A DNA stretch of 64,000 nt from Nansenia antarctica (Eukaryota > Chordata > Actinopteri > Argentiniformes > Microstomatidae). A program made the position numbers and the translations under genes. The stretch covers positions 64,116,831 to 64,180,830 of the forward strand of contig OZ022339.1 of NCBI GenBank assembly GCA_963989245.1. Direction: 5' to 3'. Shown here in pieces: positions 44,215 to 56,045 of the stretch. The notes under the pieces were generated by a model. It ran no database searches and was not told where the DNA came from. It saw only the letters and a list, made by a program, of their open reading frames with translations. Each line of letters begins with the position of its first letter. Within the stretch, counting starts at the first letter, position 1.

Positions 44215-44347
44215 TGTCAGTGGGATGCGATGATGGACCCCCCCACGGAGACCCTTAGAATGGCCTCGGACATCCCAGGCAACTTGTCCTCAAATGGAAC
44301 TATCCTGATGAATCTCACCCAGAAACCAGCCCCACCCAATAGCACAG
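44215..44347 (+). other. Duplicated first coding exon of slc2a12
   Basis: Near-identical copy of 47855-48008, including the TTCTCCTCCACAG acceptor, the ATGATG start and the GTACTAAG donor. It encodes MMDPPTETLRMASDIPGNLS, then a variant with NGTILMNLTQKPAPPNSTG, 21 nt (7 codons) shorter than the downstream copy. The ORF is open and the donor phase (1) is the same, so it could splice to the exon at 49701. The copy is flanked by a 34-bp direct repeat (44158-44191 and 44380-44413). Confidence 0.85.
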
Positions 44348-44413
44348 GTACTAAGACTCCCCCCCATTACTTCTTGCCAGTCTGAGTGCAAACCTGAGTT
44401 TCTGCTACTCTCA

Positions 44414-45640
44414 AACAAAGAAAAAAGTATAGGGGACATTCTCATTCAAATGCATAGAAAAAGTATTTAATTGTCTTTTGCAAAAAGGAGAACAGTTTAC
44501 AAGCATGACAGACAAGGTCTGACAGTGAAACATACTCAGAAAAGTAAAGTCCAAGGCACGGAGCCTGGATTTTTATGTACAGGTAACAGTCACGCCCTCA
44601 GGTAAAGTACGAGCCAATCACAAAGATTTCCTGTTGCTTGGCCTGGGGAAACACAAAGGCCCAGAACTGCTTTCGTTTGCTCAGTCTGGTCTAGGAGAAA
44701 AGAGAGCAATCAGGTCTTTGTGATAATTTAAATGTGTCTATTGTGTAGCCAATGTCAAGTTTCTAGTAATAATAATATAAATAATAATAACGTTTTATTT
44801 GTATAGCACTTTTCCTGCAAACGTTGCAGCTCAACGTTAGTTAGTAGAGAAAACTGGTTTTCATTGTCTATTTTATTTTATTTAATTTAACATTTTACAT
44901 TTACATTTTTGGCATTTAGCAGACGCCTTATTCCAAAGCGACTTACAATCAATACATTTGAATACTAAGCATGTGAATCAGCAGTCCACCATTCGTTGCA
45001 GGAAGAGTACTCTAGCTCGGGCCCGGGGCCACTGATAGAAGGAAAAACCTTCTCCCTATTATCGCCTTCTACTAAAACTTTTTTTTCTTTTTTTCTTTTT
45101 TCTGGAGAAACTGAGAAACAGTACAAGGGGGGCAATAGAAGTTCTTAGGGACACAGTAGAGGGGAAAGCGGGTGTCTTTAGGAGACGTAGTGGTGAGGGT
45201 CAGAAGATGTCTCAGGATTTAACCTTTATTTAACCAGGCAAACATGTAAGAACAAATTCTTATTTGCAAATGCAGCCTGACCAAAAAGCAATGGCCCTTT
45301 GTCAGGTTAAGTAATACAATAAACAATAAAACAATAAAACAATAAAACACTGGCAAATACAGATGCATTCAAATACTAACAGTCAGAGAGAGGGGAGAGA
45401 GACGGAGGAGGTCTATCAGGTTGGGGTCGTTAAGCGTGTTAATCTACCCAGACATTCTAACTGATAGTCACAAGAGTAACAATGACAACATGTTTACCAA
45501 CAAATAATTCCCCTACAACCCCCGGTCCCCGCCACACTAAGACAACAAAACAAACTGACTGCTCTCCTAATGAGAGCAGCCATTAAACCTAACAGGTCAA
45601 CTAAAGGCTGTCCCTACCAAATCAATGCACCAACACAATT

Positions 45641-45680
<40 letters not shown>

Positions 45681-45935
45681 GTCTAAGTAAGTGAATCATC
45701 TATCCATCAGTAATCATAAGAAAAAACTATCTATGCCAAATCCAGGGTCCAGTTAGAAGAACATCATTTACTAGTCAGAAAGGCTTCAAACACCATTGTA
45801 ATCATGTTTGAAGCCTTACTCTTGTGACTATCAGTCAGAATGTGTACACCGTCATTTTATAGCTTACATACATTTTTAGATTAGATTCAACTTTATTGTT
45901 ATAGAGTACAAGCATCAGACAACGAAATGCAGTAA
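44414..45935. other. Retroposon fragments and simple repeats
   Basis: 44765-44840 is a LINE/SINE-type tail (TTTTATTTGTATAGCACTTT). 44900-45030 is a reversed SINE tail (GGCATTTAGCAGACGCC). An (AT)n lies at 45641-45678, and a retroposon tail (ATTCAACTTTATTG) is near 45885-45930. No gene is seen. Confidence 0.6.
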
Positions 45936-45974
45936 AAAGTGTTTCAGAAGAGGGATTTGAACCACCGTCTTCAA

Positions 45975-46570
45975 CCGTTGTTTCTGTGTGTTACTGTGTT
46001 GTCTACTGTACTGTGTTTCTGTGTGTTACTGTGTTGTCTATGTGTCTGTACTGTGTTTCTGTGTGTTACTGTGTTATCTATGTCTGTACTGTGTTTCTGT
46101 GTGTTACTTCTATGTGTCTGTACTGTGTCTCTGTGTGTTACTGTGTTGTCTACTGTACTGTGTTTCTGTGTGTTACTGTGTTGTCTACTGTACTGTGTTT
46201 CTGTGTGTTACTGTGTTGTCTATGTGTCTGTACTGTGTTTCTGTGTGTTACTGTGTTGTCTATGTGTCTGTACTGTGTTTCTGTGTGTTACTGTGTTGTC
46301 TACTGTACTGTGTTTCTGTGTGTTACTGTGTTGTCTATGTGTCTGTACTGTGTTTCTGTGTGTTACTGTGTTGTCTATGTGTCTGTACTGTGTTTCTGTG
46401 TGTTACTGTGTTGTCTATGTGTCTGTACTGTGTTTCTGTGTGTTGCTGTGTTGTCTATGTGTCTGTACTGTGTTTCTGTGTGTTACTGTGTTGTCTATGT
46501 GTCTGTACTGTGTTTCTGTGTGTTACTGTGTTGTCTATGTGTCTGTACTGTGTTTCTGTGTGTTACCGAT
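45975..46570 (+). repeat. 40/35-bp minisatellite, all three forward frames open
   Basis: Units of CTGTGTTGTCTATGTGTCTG plus TACTGTGTTTCTGTGTGTTA (40 bp) and shorter 35-bp forms. The Cys/Val/Leu-rich frames of up to about 250 codons are a by-product of the repeat and share no protein signature. Confidence 0.92.
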
Positions 46571-46889
46571 GTACAGTATTACCTTTGCTATGTATGCTTT
46601 TACTGTGTGATGTTATTTATCTTTTTAGGAAGCCTTTTTATAACTTGGCGAGGGACTAAATGGCCAAATCTGGCAAAATCTGGCCTATTTACATTTTTAA
46701 TTTTCAGTAATTGTCCCTTTACAACTAAAATACATAAATAAAATAAATAAATAAATTACACAACGGCAGCGACAGCGACGTTCTTTTTTTTCTTTATTTT
46801 TTACCGACGTTAATAGAATCCGATTAGGGAAATTCAACAACACTGTCGACACTTTCTATTGGTGGGCTACATTCAAGTAGGCGGAGTTA

Positions 46890-47042
46890 GAGACGCGCTT
46901 CTTGCCAAAACAGGGGAAATGTCTCGACTTGAGAGAAGTTGGACGTTTCGGGAGAAAGAGATGTATTCATGTCAACTGAGGGCTTAGGGGCGAATAGACC
47001 TAATGAGAAGATTGCGACTCTCGTACTCCAAACTGTTCAGGT
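46890..47042 (+). promoter_or_regulatory. slc2a12: Probable slc2a12 promoter / 5' non-coding exon
   Basis: A stretch with AGGCGGAGTTAGAGACGCGC ends in TTCAG followed by GTAAGG (donor at 47041), upstream of the first coding exon at 47855. The exon start is not defined; the assignment rests on position and the donor. Confidence 0.4.
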
Positions 47043-47585
47043 AAGGGGAATCTGTCAATGCGATAAAAGCTGTCACTGTTGATGTATCATGTCCAGAATA
47101 AACAACCTCGTTTTAGGGCATTTTTTATTAGTCTTTTATGTATAAGAATAATCAAATGTGGAACGTCAATCGATTCAGCAACAACTTTAGTTAGAACACA
47201 GTTCACATTTGGCAATAATAGCACAATGCTTTTAGGGAAAGTCCATAAAAAAAGGGTACTTGAGTTGAATAGTTTCCTACTGTACTCTGAACACGTACAG
47301 TCAGAGACCAACTCCCCGTTTTCTTGGGGGTCTGTTTTGGTCAGCTGATAACCGTCTTGTACGAATGACCGTGGTGGGTTTGTGAGAGGTCTGCTACTAT
47401 ACTTACATGTTAAAGACAAGTTCTTACGGATGTCGTGTTGTAAGACAGAACCCGGATGAAATACCATCCATGGCTCATGACTCAAACCTCGGCGTGCGTG
47501 TGTTGATTGTGTGACTGTGGCTGTGTGATAGCCAAATATATATTTTGTGTGTGTGTGTATATATTTTGGTGGAGGTGTGTGTCTG

Positions 47586-47616
47586 TGAGAGAGTGAGAGA
47601 GAGAGAGAGTGAGAGC

Positions 47617-47647
<31 letters not shown>

Positions 47648-47666
47648 TGAGAGCGAGAGTGAGTGA

Positions 47667-47749
<83 letters not shown>
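47586..47749. repeat. (GA)n microsatellite upstream of slc2a12 exon 1
   Basis: Long imperfect GA array with GC/GT interruptions. Open frames on both strands are artefacts. Confidence 0.95.
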
Positions 47750-47750
<1 letters not shown>

Positions 47751-47869
47751 CCAGGTCTGGTCTGGAGATGGTGATAGCATGGGTGTAGCATATGCATGGA
47801 TGTGTTTTAATTATAACCCATCACTATGGTCCCCCACCCTGTTCTCCTCCACAGTGTCAGTGGGATGCG

Positions 47870-50800
47870 ATGATGGACCCCCCCACGGAGACCCTTAGAA
47901 TGGCCTCGGACATCCCAGGCAACTTGTCCTCAAATGGAACTAGCCTGATGACCCAGAAACCAGAAACCAGCCCAGAAACCAGAAAACCAGCCCCACCCAA
48001 TAGCACAGGTACTAAGACCCCCCCCCCCATTACTTCTTGCCAATGAGTGCACTTTTTAAAATTATTAGTATTATTGATTGTATGTGCAGCAGATTGGTAG
48101 AAGCCTCTTAAAAGTTATTGGACAGCACATTTTTGTCTGTAATCAAACTCATGAATTACTTCATGAAATAAGTAATCGGGTAGTAGTGATGGCCTAGTGG
48201 ACTAGAAGGTCATGAGTTCAAATCCCACCAGGGAACACCAACACTAGTGTGCCCTTGAGTAAGGCACTTAGCCCTAACTTACTCTGGGGAGACTGTCCCT
48301 GTAATCTAATGGGCGCTTTGGGAAAAAGCGTCTGCTAAATGGTTAAAATGTAAAATAAAAAGACAGAGGGTGTTTAAACAACATTTGTGACACGGTCTGG
48401 TGAAAGGGGGAACAAGTCGGCAGCTGATTTAATGTTCAGACTTTTATTTAGAAAAATGTAAATACATTTCAGCGTTGTTGAAAATCAATGACACACTCGC
48501 TAGTCAACTAACACAGCTTGTCTTGTGAGCCTGCTAACAATGTAAAGTAGTGTTATAGTTAACTAGGTGGTAGTGGGGATTACTCACCGAATCCATTGCA
48601 TTGCAATATTTTGCCTTGACTAGCGAGTTTGTGTTGTGATTGTAAACAACATTGAAATGTATTTCCATGTTTCAAAATAAAGGTCTGAACATCTTGATTG
48701 GTTGCCGACTTGTTCCCTTCTCACCAGACCGTGTCACATTTGTCATCAAAGTTGACTTCTGCACTTCAATCAATAATAATCCTAACCATAACCCTAATCT
48801 TCATTTTGTTGATTGCTCAATCCTCTCAACTTTTTTCAAGGTTGTACAATGTCATGACAATCTGTATGACACTAAACTAACTTTTATGAGTTTGAAAGAG
48901 ATTGACATGATGCACGTGATACACGTGAAAGATACTGTATGTGTATCAGGGTATATCACTGTAAATATTGCTTCACTACATGGGTGTGTCTGTCTTCAGA
49001 AAGATTTGAGTGAATCTGCTGTACCTAACTCACTGTTGTAGATAAAGTACCAGTGAATGGTATTAGCAATACATGTGATTAGAGGTGTATGACTTGTCAG
49101 CAAGTGTGTATCAGTTAGTGTGTTATCATGCATGTGTCTGTTACAAACCTACCTGGCGCAGCTGATTGTGCTATCTCTCTAATAGCCCATTGAATTATTA
49201 ATCCGTAGCACTGCAGGTTTAGGTTGGTCTAACCCTAGGACGTAATGGCCACACACACAAATATACTGCAAGTCTGACAGAGAACCGTAATGCAAATGGC
49301 GCTAGAAGGGTGAATGCGTCCGGTGAATTTGACCAGTGAATCTGTACCTTCAGTTAAGACCAAATCATAACAACCAACTGTTGTTTTGTTATGTTTTTGT
49401 CTCTGTTCTAAACAGAGGTGTTGTTAGGATCTTGAAACATCGGGGGGGGTTAACCCAGCCCACACTTTGTGGGTGGGGGGTTTGGGCGCTAGCAGAGATT
49501 TGAGTTGAGAGGGGGGGGCTTGCACCAAAAGTCGATGGCGATGTGCTAGATGGTGATTTTTTAATTTATGGTAAATGTAAATAAATAGATGGTGATTTTT
49601 TTAGATCCTGGGCTATTCATGAAACATTCGGGGCCGCGGACGCCCAGGCCTAATGACGTCACTGGTCCTAAATCTTTGCTCTCCCCCCTCCTCTCACCAG
49701 GCTTCAGCTGGCTGGTGGTGCTGGCCGCTGTATCGGCCTCCCTCAGCGGCCTGATGCTGGGCTACGAGCTGGGCCTGACCTCCGGAGTTCTGCTCCAGCT
49801 CAGGGAGCTGCTCTCCCTCTCCTGTCGGGGACAGGAGCTTCTGGTCAGCTCCCTCCTCCTGGGCGCCCTGCTCATGTCCCTGGGTGGGGGATTCATCCTG
49901 GACAGCTACGGCAGAAGGTCTTCCATGCTGCTCTCCTCCGTCCTGGTGGTAGGGGGCACCGTTATGCTGCTTGCCGCCGGCTCACTAACCACGCTAGCGC
50001 TGGGCCGGGCGGTGGTGGGCATGGGCACGGCTCTGTCGGGGATGGCGGCGTGCTTGTACATCGCGGAGATCGCACCACGGGAGCGGAGGGGACTGCTGGT
50101 GACGCTGTATGAGCTGATGGTGGTGGTGGGGGTGCTGTTGGGCTTCGGGTGTAGTTACGCATTTGCCGGGTTGACACACGGGTGGAGGTATACATTTGGG
50201 CTGGCTGTGCCGCCCGCGGTGTTGCAGGCCGGCTCGCTCTTGCTCCTCCCCCCCAGCCCGCGCTTCCTGGTTGCCCGGGGCAACGGGGAGCAGGCCAGGG
50301 TGGTCCTGGCTAAACTGAGGGCCGTGGCTAAGGAAGGCGTGGAGAAGGAGCTTCAGGATATCCAGGCTGGACTTAAGGAGGAGGCGGAGTACGGTTTCCG
50401 GGAGCTGTTCAGCTCCAGGGCTAACTTGCGTTCGCGGTTGCTAACGGGCGTGGCCTTAGTGTTTCTACTACAGGTGACGGGTCAGCCCAACGTCCTTTCC
50501 TACGCCTCGCCCCTCCTCCGCAGCGTTGGTTTCCATAGTGATTCCGCGGCGACCCTGGCCTCGACGGGGTTCGGCGTGGTCAAAGTGGCGGCTACGATTC
50601 CTGCCGTCCTATTGGTCGACCGATTTGGACCTAAGAGCTTCCTGTGCATGGGTGCTGTTGCTATGTCGATGTCACTGGGCACACTGGGGGCAGTGACCTC
50701 ACAGAGCCATACTCACCTCACCAGCCTATGTGAGAGCCCCTCTGGACTTAACCACACGAACAGAAGGTGGGACTCAAACAGTTCTTTCTCAGGATTGGAC

Positions 50801-51019
50801 CTTTCAAACTTCACCACACCCTTTCCCAAGGAGAGCCAATGGAATGGCAATGCCACCGAGGAGGCTTTGAGGACTAACAGAGGGGATGATGGGATGGGGT
50901 CAGCAGATAGGAGGAGGACTCTTGTGGCAGTGTCACCCACACTCAAGTGGGTGTCTCTGATCAGCCTGCTGGTGTATGTGGCAGCTTTCTCCATCAGCCT
51001 TGGCCCAAGTAAGAGCACA

Positions 51020-51076
<57 letters not shown>

Positions 51077-51459
51077 TCCTCTTAAAGCGATTGAAAAGGA
51101 TATTTGTATCATTTCAGTCACTGTGCACAAGAGCCAAAAACGTGTCCCAGCATGTCAGTGTCATGCAATAAATTATGTGCCGTAAGTTGCGTGCTGAATC
51201 TTCAGGGATTGTAACACCTAGTCCTATTAAGCAATCTACTAGCACAAAATGTTTCTATCCTTTCATATGTGTGTATCCTTTCACAACAATGCATTGTTCT
51301 GACTGTGTGTTGTGTGTTTGTGTTGTGCCCTCCAGTGGTATATGTGGTGGTGAGTGAGATCTTCCCCACCGGTATCAGAGGCAAGGCCGTGTCTGTGGTG
51401 TCAGCTGTCAACTGGGCTACCAACCTCCTCATCTCCATGACCTTCCTCACTATCACAGG

Positions 51460-51499
<40 letters not shown>

Positions 51500-54400
51500 A
51501 TGTGTGCGTGCGTGCGTGCGTAATGCTTCACTGTGTGCCCAAATGAGGTATTAAAAATCTTGTGTGTATAGCTAGCTACTGTTTACCTGGATACACTAGA
51601 CGAGTTCACACACAGTATCCAGCACCAGCACCTGTCAGGTTATGTCATACAGAGGAAGTGTATATCTAATAATATTATTATATCAGTAGTTGGTTAATAT
51701 TGGCTGACTAGGTACATTTACCTTTAATCCAGAACAGGAACCATGAATCAATATTTACATAAGCATGTAGTGCAGTTTCATACGGATGTACATTATGTTA
51801 TAGGAGTGTGTAGGGTCACCAGTGTTTCCTCTATATGCATTTATTGGTGGCGGGCCGCCACGAATGAATTTCCTCCGCCACTAATTGATTCAGTCCACAA
51901 TTTCTTTCTTTTTTTAATAATAATAATAATAATCCACCTCTGAACATTTTAGCTGATTAAAATATATCTGATCCTAGATCAGCGCTATAATGGATGTTGA
52001 CTAAAAGTGCACCTAAATCCACGCCCATCTCTCTCTAACCGCTGATCCAAAATCAGATTAATGACATTAAACATTCAGTTGACGACGTGACACAAGGGCT
52101 ACTCCTGATTGGTCTAAATGTGAACCGGCATGAGAACCGTGCAGACTCAACCATCCCAGCTCAGCAGTCTTACCTGCCGAAATGCTCGGGCGCCTGTGTT
52201 TTCTCCTCGCAAATAACGGGCTAAAAGTCACCGGTAGTACCATCTAAAAGATACAAAAAGCTGATCTAGCTAGCTAGGTGCACAAATAAGATATCACGTT
52301 AAATAACTTCGGAAAATTAAACGAAAACAGCGACAGATGGATGGATTTTTCAAGAAAAAAGATGTCCCAGACACTTCAAACATTGCTGAAGCTAGCAGTG
52401 GCTATGAGCGATCCGAAACTGCATGGCTGGCAGGATCAGCTAACAACGTTTATGGCGGGGTACCACCACCACCAGCTACAACTACAGCGGGAGAACAAGC
52501 AGCAGCTACTGTGCGCTGTGGTATGTACACCATATTACTTTCGTTTGTTACTTTTATTTGGACTTTGGATTTTAAGACCACTTTAATTCATGAAAAGGTC
52601 CAGAGTTTCTTGTTGCAAACGGAGGAAGGACAAACAACAGGTGCGTTGAAACTAGGGCTGCAACGATTAGTCGACATAATCGACGACGTCGATCATAAAA
52701 ACTCTTCGACGTGGAATTTTAGTGTCGACGCATCGTAAAAAAAAAAAAATACGGGAGCCATGCAAGAATCAGCTGGGTAAGTTTTAGCTAACGTTGTTAG
52801 CCAACTGGCTAACGTTATATTGTTAGGGTCGTAATGTTTATGTTAGCTTTACTGTTACATGTTGGAAAACAACTTCTCATGGACAGGGCTGTACATGCTA
52901 TGAGCGTTTGTGCTATTAATTTATTTGCCCTGTGGCACGCGTGTGACAGACAGAGGCGCTTGTATGTAACGTTACGTAGCAGGGGTTTTCCATGTTGAAG
53001 CCAGGAGAACGCGAGATGAAATGAAGGGAGGGGTGGTCGCTATTAAAATACCAGGTAGTCATGGTGGATGATCATGAATGATGCTTGATAAGTGAATGCT
53101 ATTTCAATTATGTTGAGTCCACCAGCGAGCTGTCTGTAAGATAAACAGCGCCAAGCGTAGCCTACTAACGTGAGCTGTCTGTAGTCTAGCCAGCAATGCT
53201 AGCTAGCAATCAACTAGCTCTGTGAGCAGCTGTAGCTTGGCGTAACGTTAGGTTAGATAGCTAGTTAAGCCGGATTTATGCTTCTACGTCGCCATTTACG
53301 CACAGCGAAAAGCCACACGACTAATCGGAAAAATAATCGATAGATTAGTCGACTACCAAAATAATCGTTAGTTGCAGCCCTAGTTGAAACCAACACCCAA
53401 TCATGCCAGGACGATGGCTAATTTGATAATTTTGATAGACATGATAGCCATCACATCTAGTTGAAAAACTGTCGCAAGTTGAAGAACTCGCGCAAGTTGG
53501 AAATACTCGGAAACTTTCGCCAAGTTGGACATACTTTTCCTGTTGTGTTTGAGACGGAGCCAAGACTGCTCGTTTGGAAGGACATTGGATCCGTGAGTAA
53601 CGTAAACCTTCAGAGCTGATGGATGGAAACCGGTATCATAAGTTTATATTCTGTATCTTCTTTTTTTTTTCCATCCTCCCTCTAGTTTTGGTTGAAATTA
53701 GGTCGTTGTTTTGAGCGCGCGTGCGGACAGGGCTCTCCGCCACTAATGTAAAAATTCCTGGAGGAAACACTGGGTCACCATAGGATAAAAGCAGGCTTGG
53801 TGACATATTTATTAGAATCAATTTGGCCTAGCTCAAACAGACCATAACTACGTATAGGCTAACTTCAACACATGCTGAACACTTCACTGAAGGGACCCAA
53901 TGGCCCCTGGTCATAGCATAGATTACTTTTTCTTATTATGACTGGTGGATAGATGATTCACTTCCTTAGACAAAAGTATTTGTTGTAAGTCGCTTTGGAT
54001 AAAGGCATCTGCTAAATGCCAGAAATGTAAATGTAAATGTAGAGCTTAGCCAGCCCTGTCTTCTTGAAGGAAATGAAGTCTTCTCTGAAGGAAATGCAGG
54101 TAGATGTCAGATCTAGGCCTAACAGGGTTCAGGCGGCCTCCAACACTGAGCCAGAGGCTTAAATGACTGGCCAGAGAGCCCTAACAGGTGTGTGGGTTTC
54201 CGTGCAGCTTAGCTTGCTGCTGTGGCGCACATGCTGGCTGTGGAGGCGGGACTTCAGCCTCAACTAGGGGCATTTCCAGGGCCGAGCCGAAGAGGGTGCC
54301 ACAATGTGAAGGAGACTATGATGAGTCTGACGTATCACATACGCTTGCTTTCCAGAAGTGCCATACACAGCAAGACACAACACACACACACAGACCTTGA

Positions 54401-55236
54401 CGGACCTTGAAGCCACCAAACCACTTTATGAGAAACAGGTTTTGGCTGTTTTTGAAATCACTGGAATCTCTCTGAACTCTCCTTGCACAATAACACTTTC
54501 TCTGGCAGAGATGAGGCATAGTGGTGGACAAAAATAATATAAAAATGGGATTTCAAGGTCACAGTATAGTGGTGAGTAATTTAGTTCCCAGACCTCCACC
54601 TAATATTATGCTCGTAAGGTCTGATGGACCAACATGCAAACTTTGTTTAACCAATACAAAGGGTGCAAAAAGGAAATCCCCCCAAATCCCCCCCAATAAT
54701 CTAGAAAGTGCTAGATGCTAATTGACAACTGGGCATGAGATGATGATAACACGTATTATTGTCCCACCCTGCAGAGAAGATCGGTGTTCCCAACGTGATG
54801 TTCCTGTATGCAGCGATGAGCTTTGTTCTGCTGGTGTTTGTCATTCTCTGCGTCCCCGAGACCAGGGGTCGCACGCTGGAGCAGATCTCTAAAGAGTTGG
54901 CCCAGAGGTGAGTGTCACCTTAGTAACATACAGGAGTTCAACACACTGCTCAACCCACCTGAACATACCCCAACAACATACACTGCAGGTGCTCTGAAAC
55001 AGCTTGTATGTACAGTTTACCCTAGAACCCTCAGAACAGTTTGAGTCATTTAGAAAAAAAAAGTTTAGCAGCAGTCCGTCCGTCCGTATTTACCTATGGT
55101 TCTGCTCACACTCACACCCGTTCCCTATCTCTGCTTTCCCAGAAAGAACCTGGAGGTGCAGTTCTGCTGCCGCAGGCGACCCCAGGAGGCCCTGATGACC
55201 AGGATGCCCACGGGCGAGAGCCCCGCCTCCAAATGA
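47870..55236 (+). CDS. slc2a12: Facilitated hexose transporter GLUT12
   Basis: Major facilitator superfamily sugar transporter of the plasma membrane. Coding exons: 47870-48008, 49701-51008, 51336-51458, 54775-54907, 55143-55236; phases match and total 599 codons (598 aa; human GLUT12 has 617). Matches to human include SGLMLGYELGLTSGVLLQL, DSYGRRS, YIAEIAPRERRGLLVTL, LPPSPRFLV, QVTGQPNVLSYAS, ASTGFGVVKV and VPETRGRTLEQISKELA. The long extracellular loop before TM10 with several N-x-S/T sites is typical of GLUT12. The usual GP-x-P-W before the SEIFP block reads GPMVYVVVSEIFP here. A two-codon upstream ORF (ATGCGATGA) overlaps the start codon. A second copy of the first coding exon lies at 44215. 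Intron 3 holds nested DNA transposons. Confidence 0.95.
48180..48360 (+). repeat. tRNA-derived SINE
   Basis: Pol III box A-like (GTGATGGCCTAGTGGACTAG) and box B-like (GGTCATGAGTTCAAATCCC) sequences precede a tail GCGCTTTGGGAAAAAGCGTC common in teleost SINEs. It lies in slc2a12 intron 1. Confidence 0.75.
48387..48737. mobile_element. MITE with long inverted arms in slc2a12 intron 1
   Basis: GTGACACGGTCTGGTGAAAG at the left and its near complement at the right. Pairing extends over about 120 bp per arm (including GCCGACTTGTTCCC). ATTT flanks both ends (48383-48386, 48738-48741). Confidence 0.85.
51019..51072. repeat. (CA)n microsatellite at the slc2a12 exon 2 donor
   Basis: Begins ten bases after the GTAAG donor at 51009. 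A matching (TG)n at 51462-51500 begins just after the next donor. Confidence 0.95.
51820..53772. mobile_element. Larger TIR element with CAGTGTTTCCTC ends, containing a nested hAT insertion
   Basis: Ends identical in type to 30316-31075, flanked by GGTCAC (51814-51819 and 53773-53778). About 52337-52640 shows an open frame (MDGFFKKKDVPDTSN...) and another (MDFSRKKMSQTLQ) that might be decayed transposase N-termini; this is weak. A 730-bp element has inserted at 52653. Confidence 0.75.
52653..53382. mobile_element. hAT non-autonomous element with perfect 8-bp TSD
   Basis: The ends TAGGGCTGCAACGATTAGTCG and its inverted counterpart GTTAGTTGCAGCCCTA are flanked by GTTGAAAC at 52645-52652 and 53383-53390. 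It is inserted inside the 51820-53772 element, giving relative age. No transposase is seen. Confidence 0.92.
53940..54045 (+). repeat. SINE 3' tail
   Basis: GTAAGTCGCTTTGGATAAAG followed by CATCTGCTAAATGCC and a TAAATG-type 3' repeat. Same tail class as at 12960 and 48320. Confidence 0.75.
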
Positions 55237-55747
55237 CCTCTAACCTGGGGGGAAGAGAGAGGAAAAAATAGGACAGGGGAAAAAAAGAAAGAAGAAGAAG
55301 GTACAGTAGGACAAAACGGGGTAAAAAGAGGCGTGGTGAGAATGAGATTGGGGTTGGACGAGGAAGAAAAACAGCACTGAGGCCCTAACACCAAAATGAA
55401 AACAAAGATGGAGGAACCCTGGATAGGCTTGTAACCTGGAGAGTTGTGTTGTTTCCATAGCTTCACTGTTTTCCCCTCCCTCTTCCCCCCTTTGAGAGAG
55501 CAATCCCTCAATGTTCTGATCTGAAATGTCCAAGGCTCTGGGACATAAATAGTGTCCCCCTCCAGACTGACCTAACCTAACTTTGACTTGAACTTTGACC
55601 TGCCATCTTTCGAGAACAGCCGATACAACCAGCTAGCTACTCCTGTGTGCAAGATGTTATCAATGACAGAGACAATTGAGGATTGCTAGTTTGAGGATGG
55701 TATTGAAAATAAGCAGGTCCGACTTGAAAATTGACATTGTTCTCTTA

Positions 55748-55852
55748 GGGTGGTTTCCCGGACACTGATTAAGCCTTGTCCTAGACTAAAATGCATTTAC
55801 CATTGAAAGCGTAATTTAGTCCAGAACTAATGTTTGTCCAGGGAAACCACCC
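55748..55852. mobile_element. 105-bp MITE
   Basis: GGGTGGTTTCCCGGACA at the left and TGTCCAGGGAAACCACCC at the right form terminal inverted repeats. Confidence 0.8.
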
Positions 55853-55907
55853 GATTTGTTTATTGGTACTTAATCCCACATCAACACCCAACACCTGCCT
55901 CCTTAAG

Positions 55908-56045
55908 GGGCCTCATTTAGGAAGCACGTACGCAACTTTAAACCATCGCAGCCCGTTTTATAAATAATGCTAACGTCCGTTTCGAAAAATGTGCTTACGT
56001 GAAAGTCAAAGATGACGTTCAAGTACTTTTTTATAAATGAGGCCC
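55908..56045. mobile_element. 138-bp MITE
   Basis: GGGCCTCATTTAGGAAG at the left and TTTTATAAATGAGGCCC at the right are imperfect terminal inverted repeats; the interior is AT-rich. Confidence 0.75.

Noticed and set aside
45939..46741. Long Cys/Val-rich ORFs on the plus strand
   Set aside because: All three frames are open because of the 40/35-bp minisatellite; no protein signature, splice signal or start context.
47087..47797. 236-aa Ser/Leu ORF on the minus strand
   Set aside because: Mostly a translated (GA/CT)n microsatellite upstream of slc2a12.
49589..49700. Start of slc2a12 at an upstream in-frame ATG
   Set aside because: A CTCTCACCAG acceptor at 49691-49700 and the in-phase exon at 47870-48008 show this to be intron.
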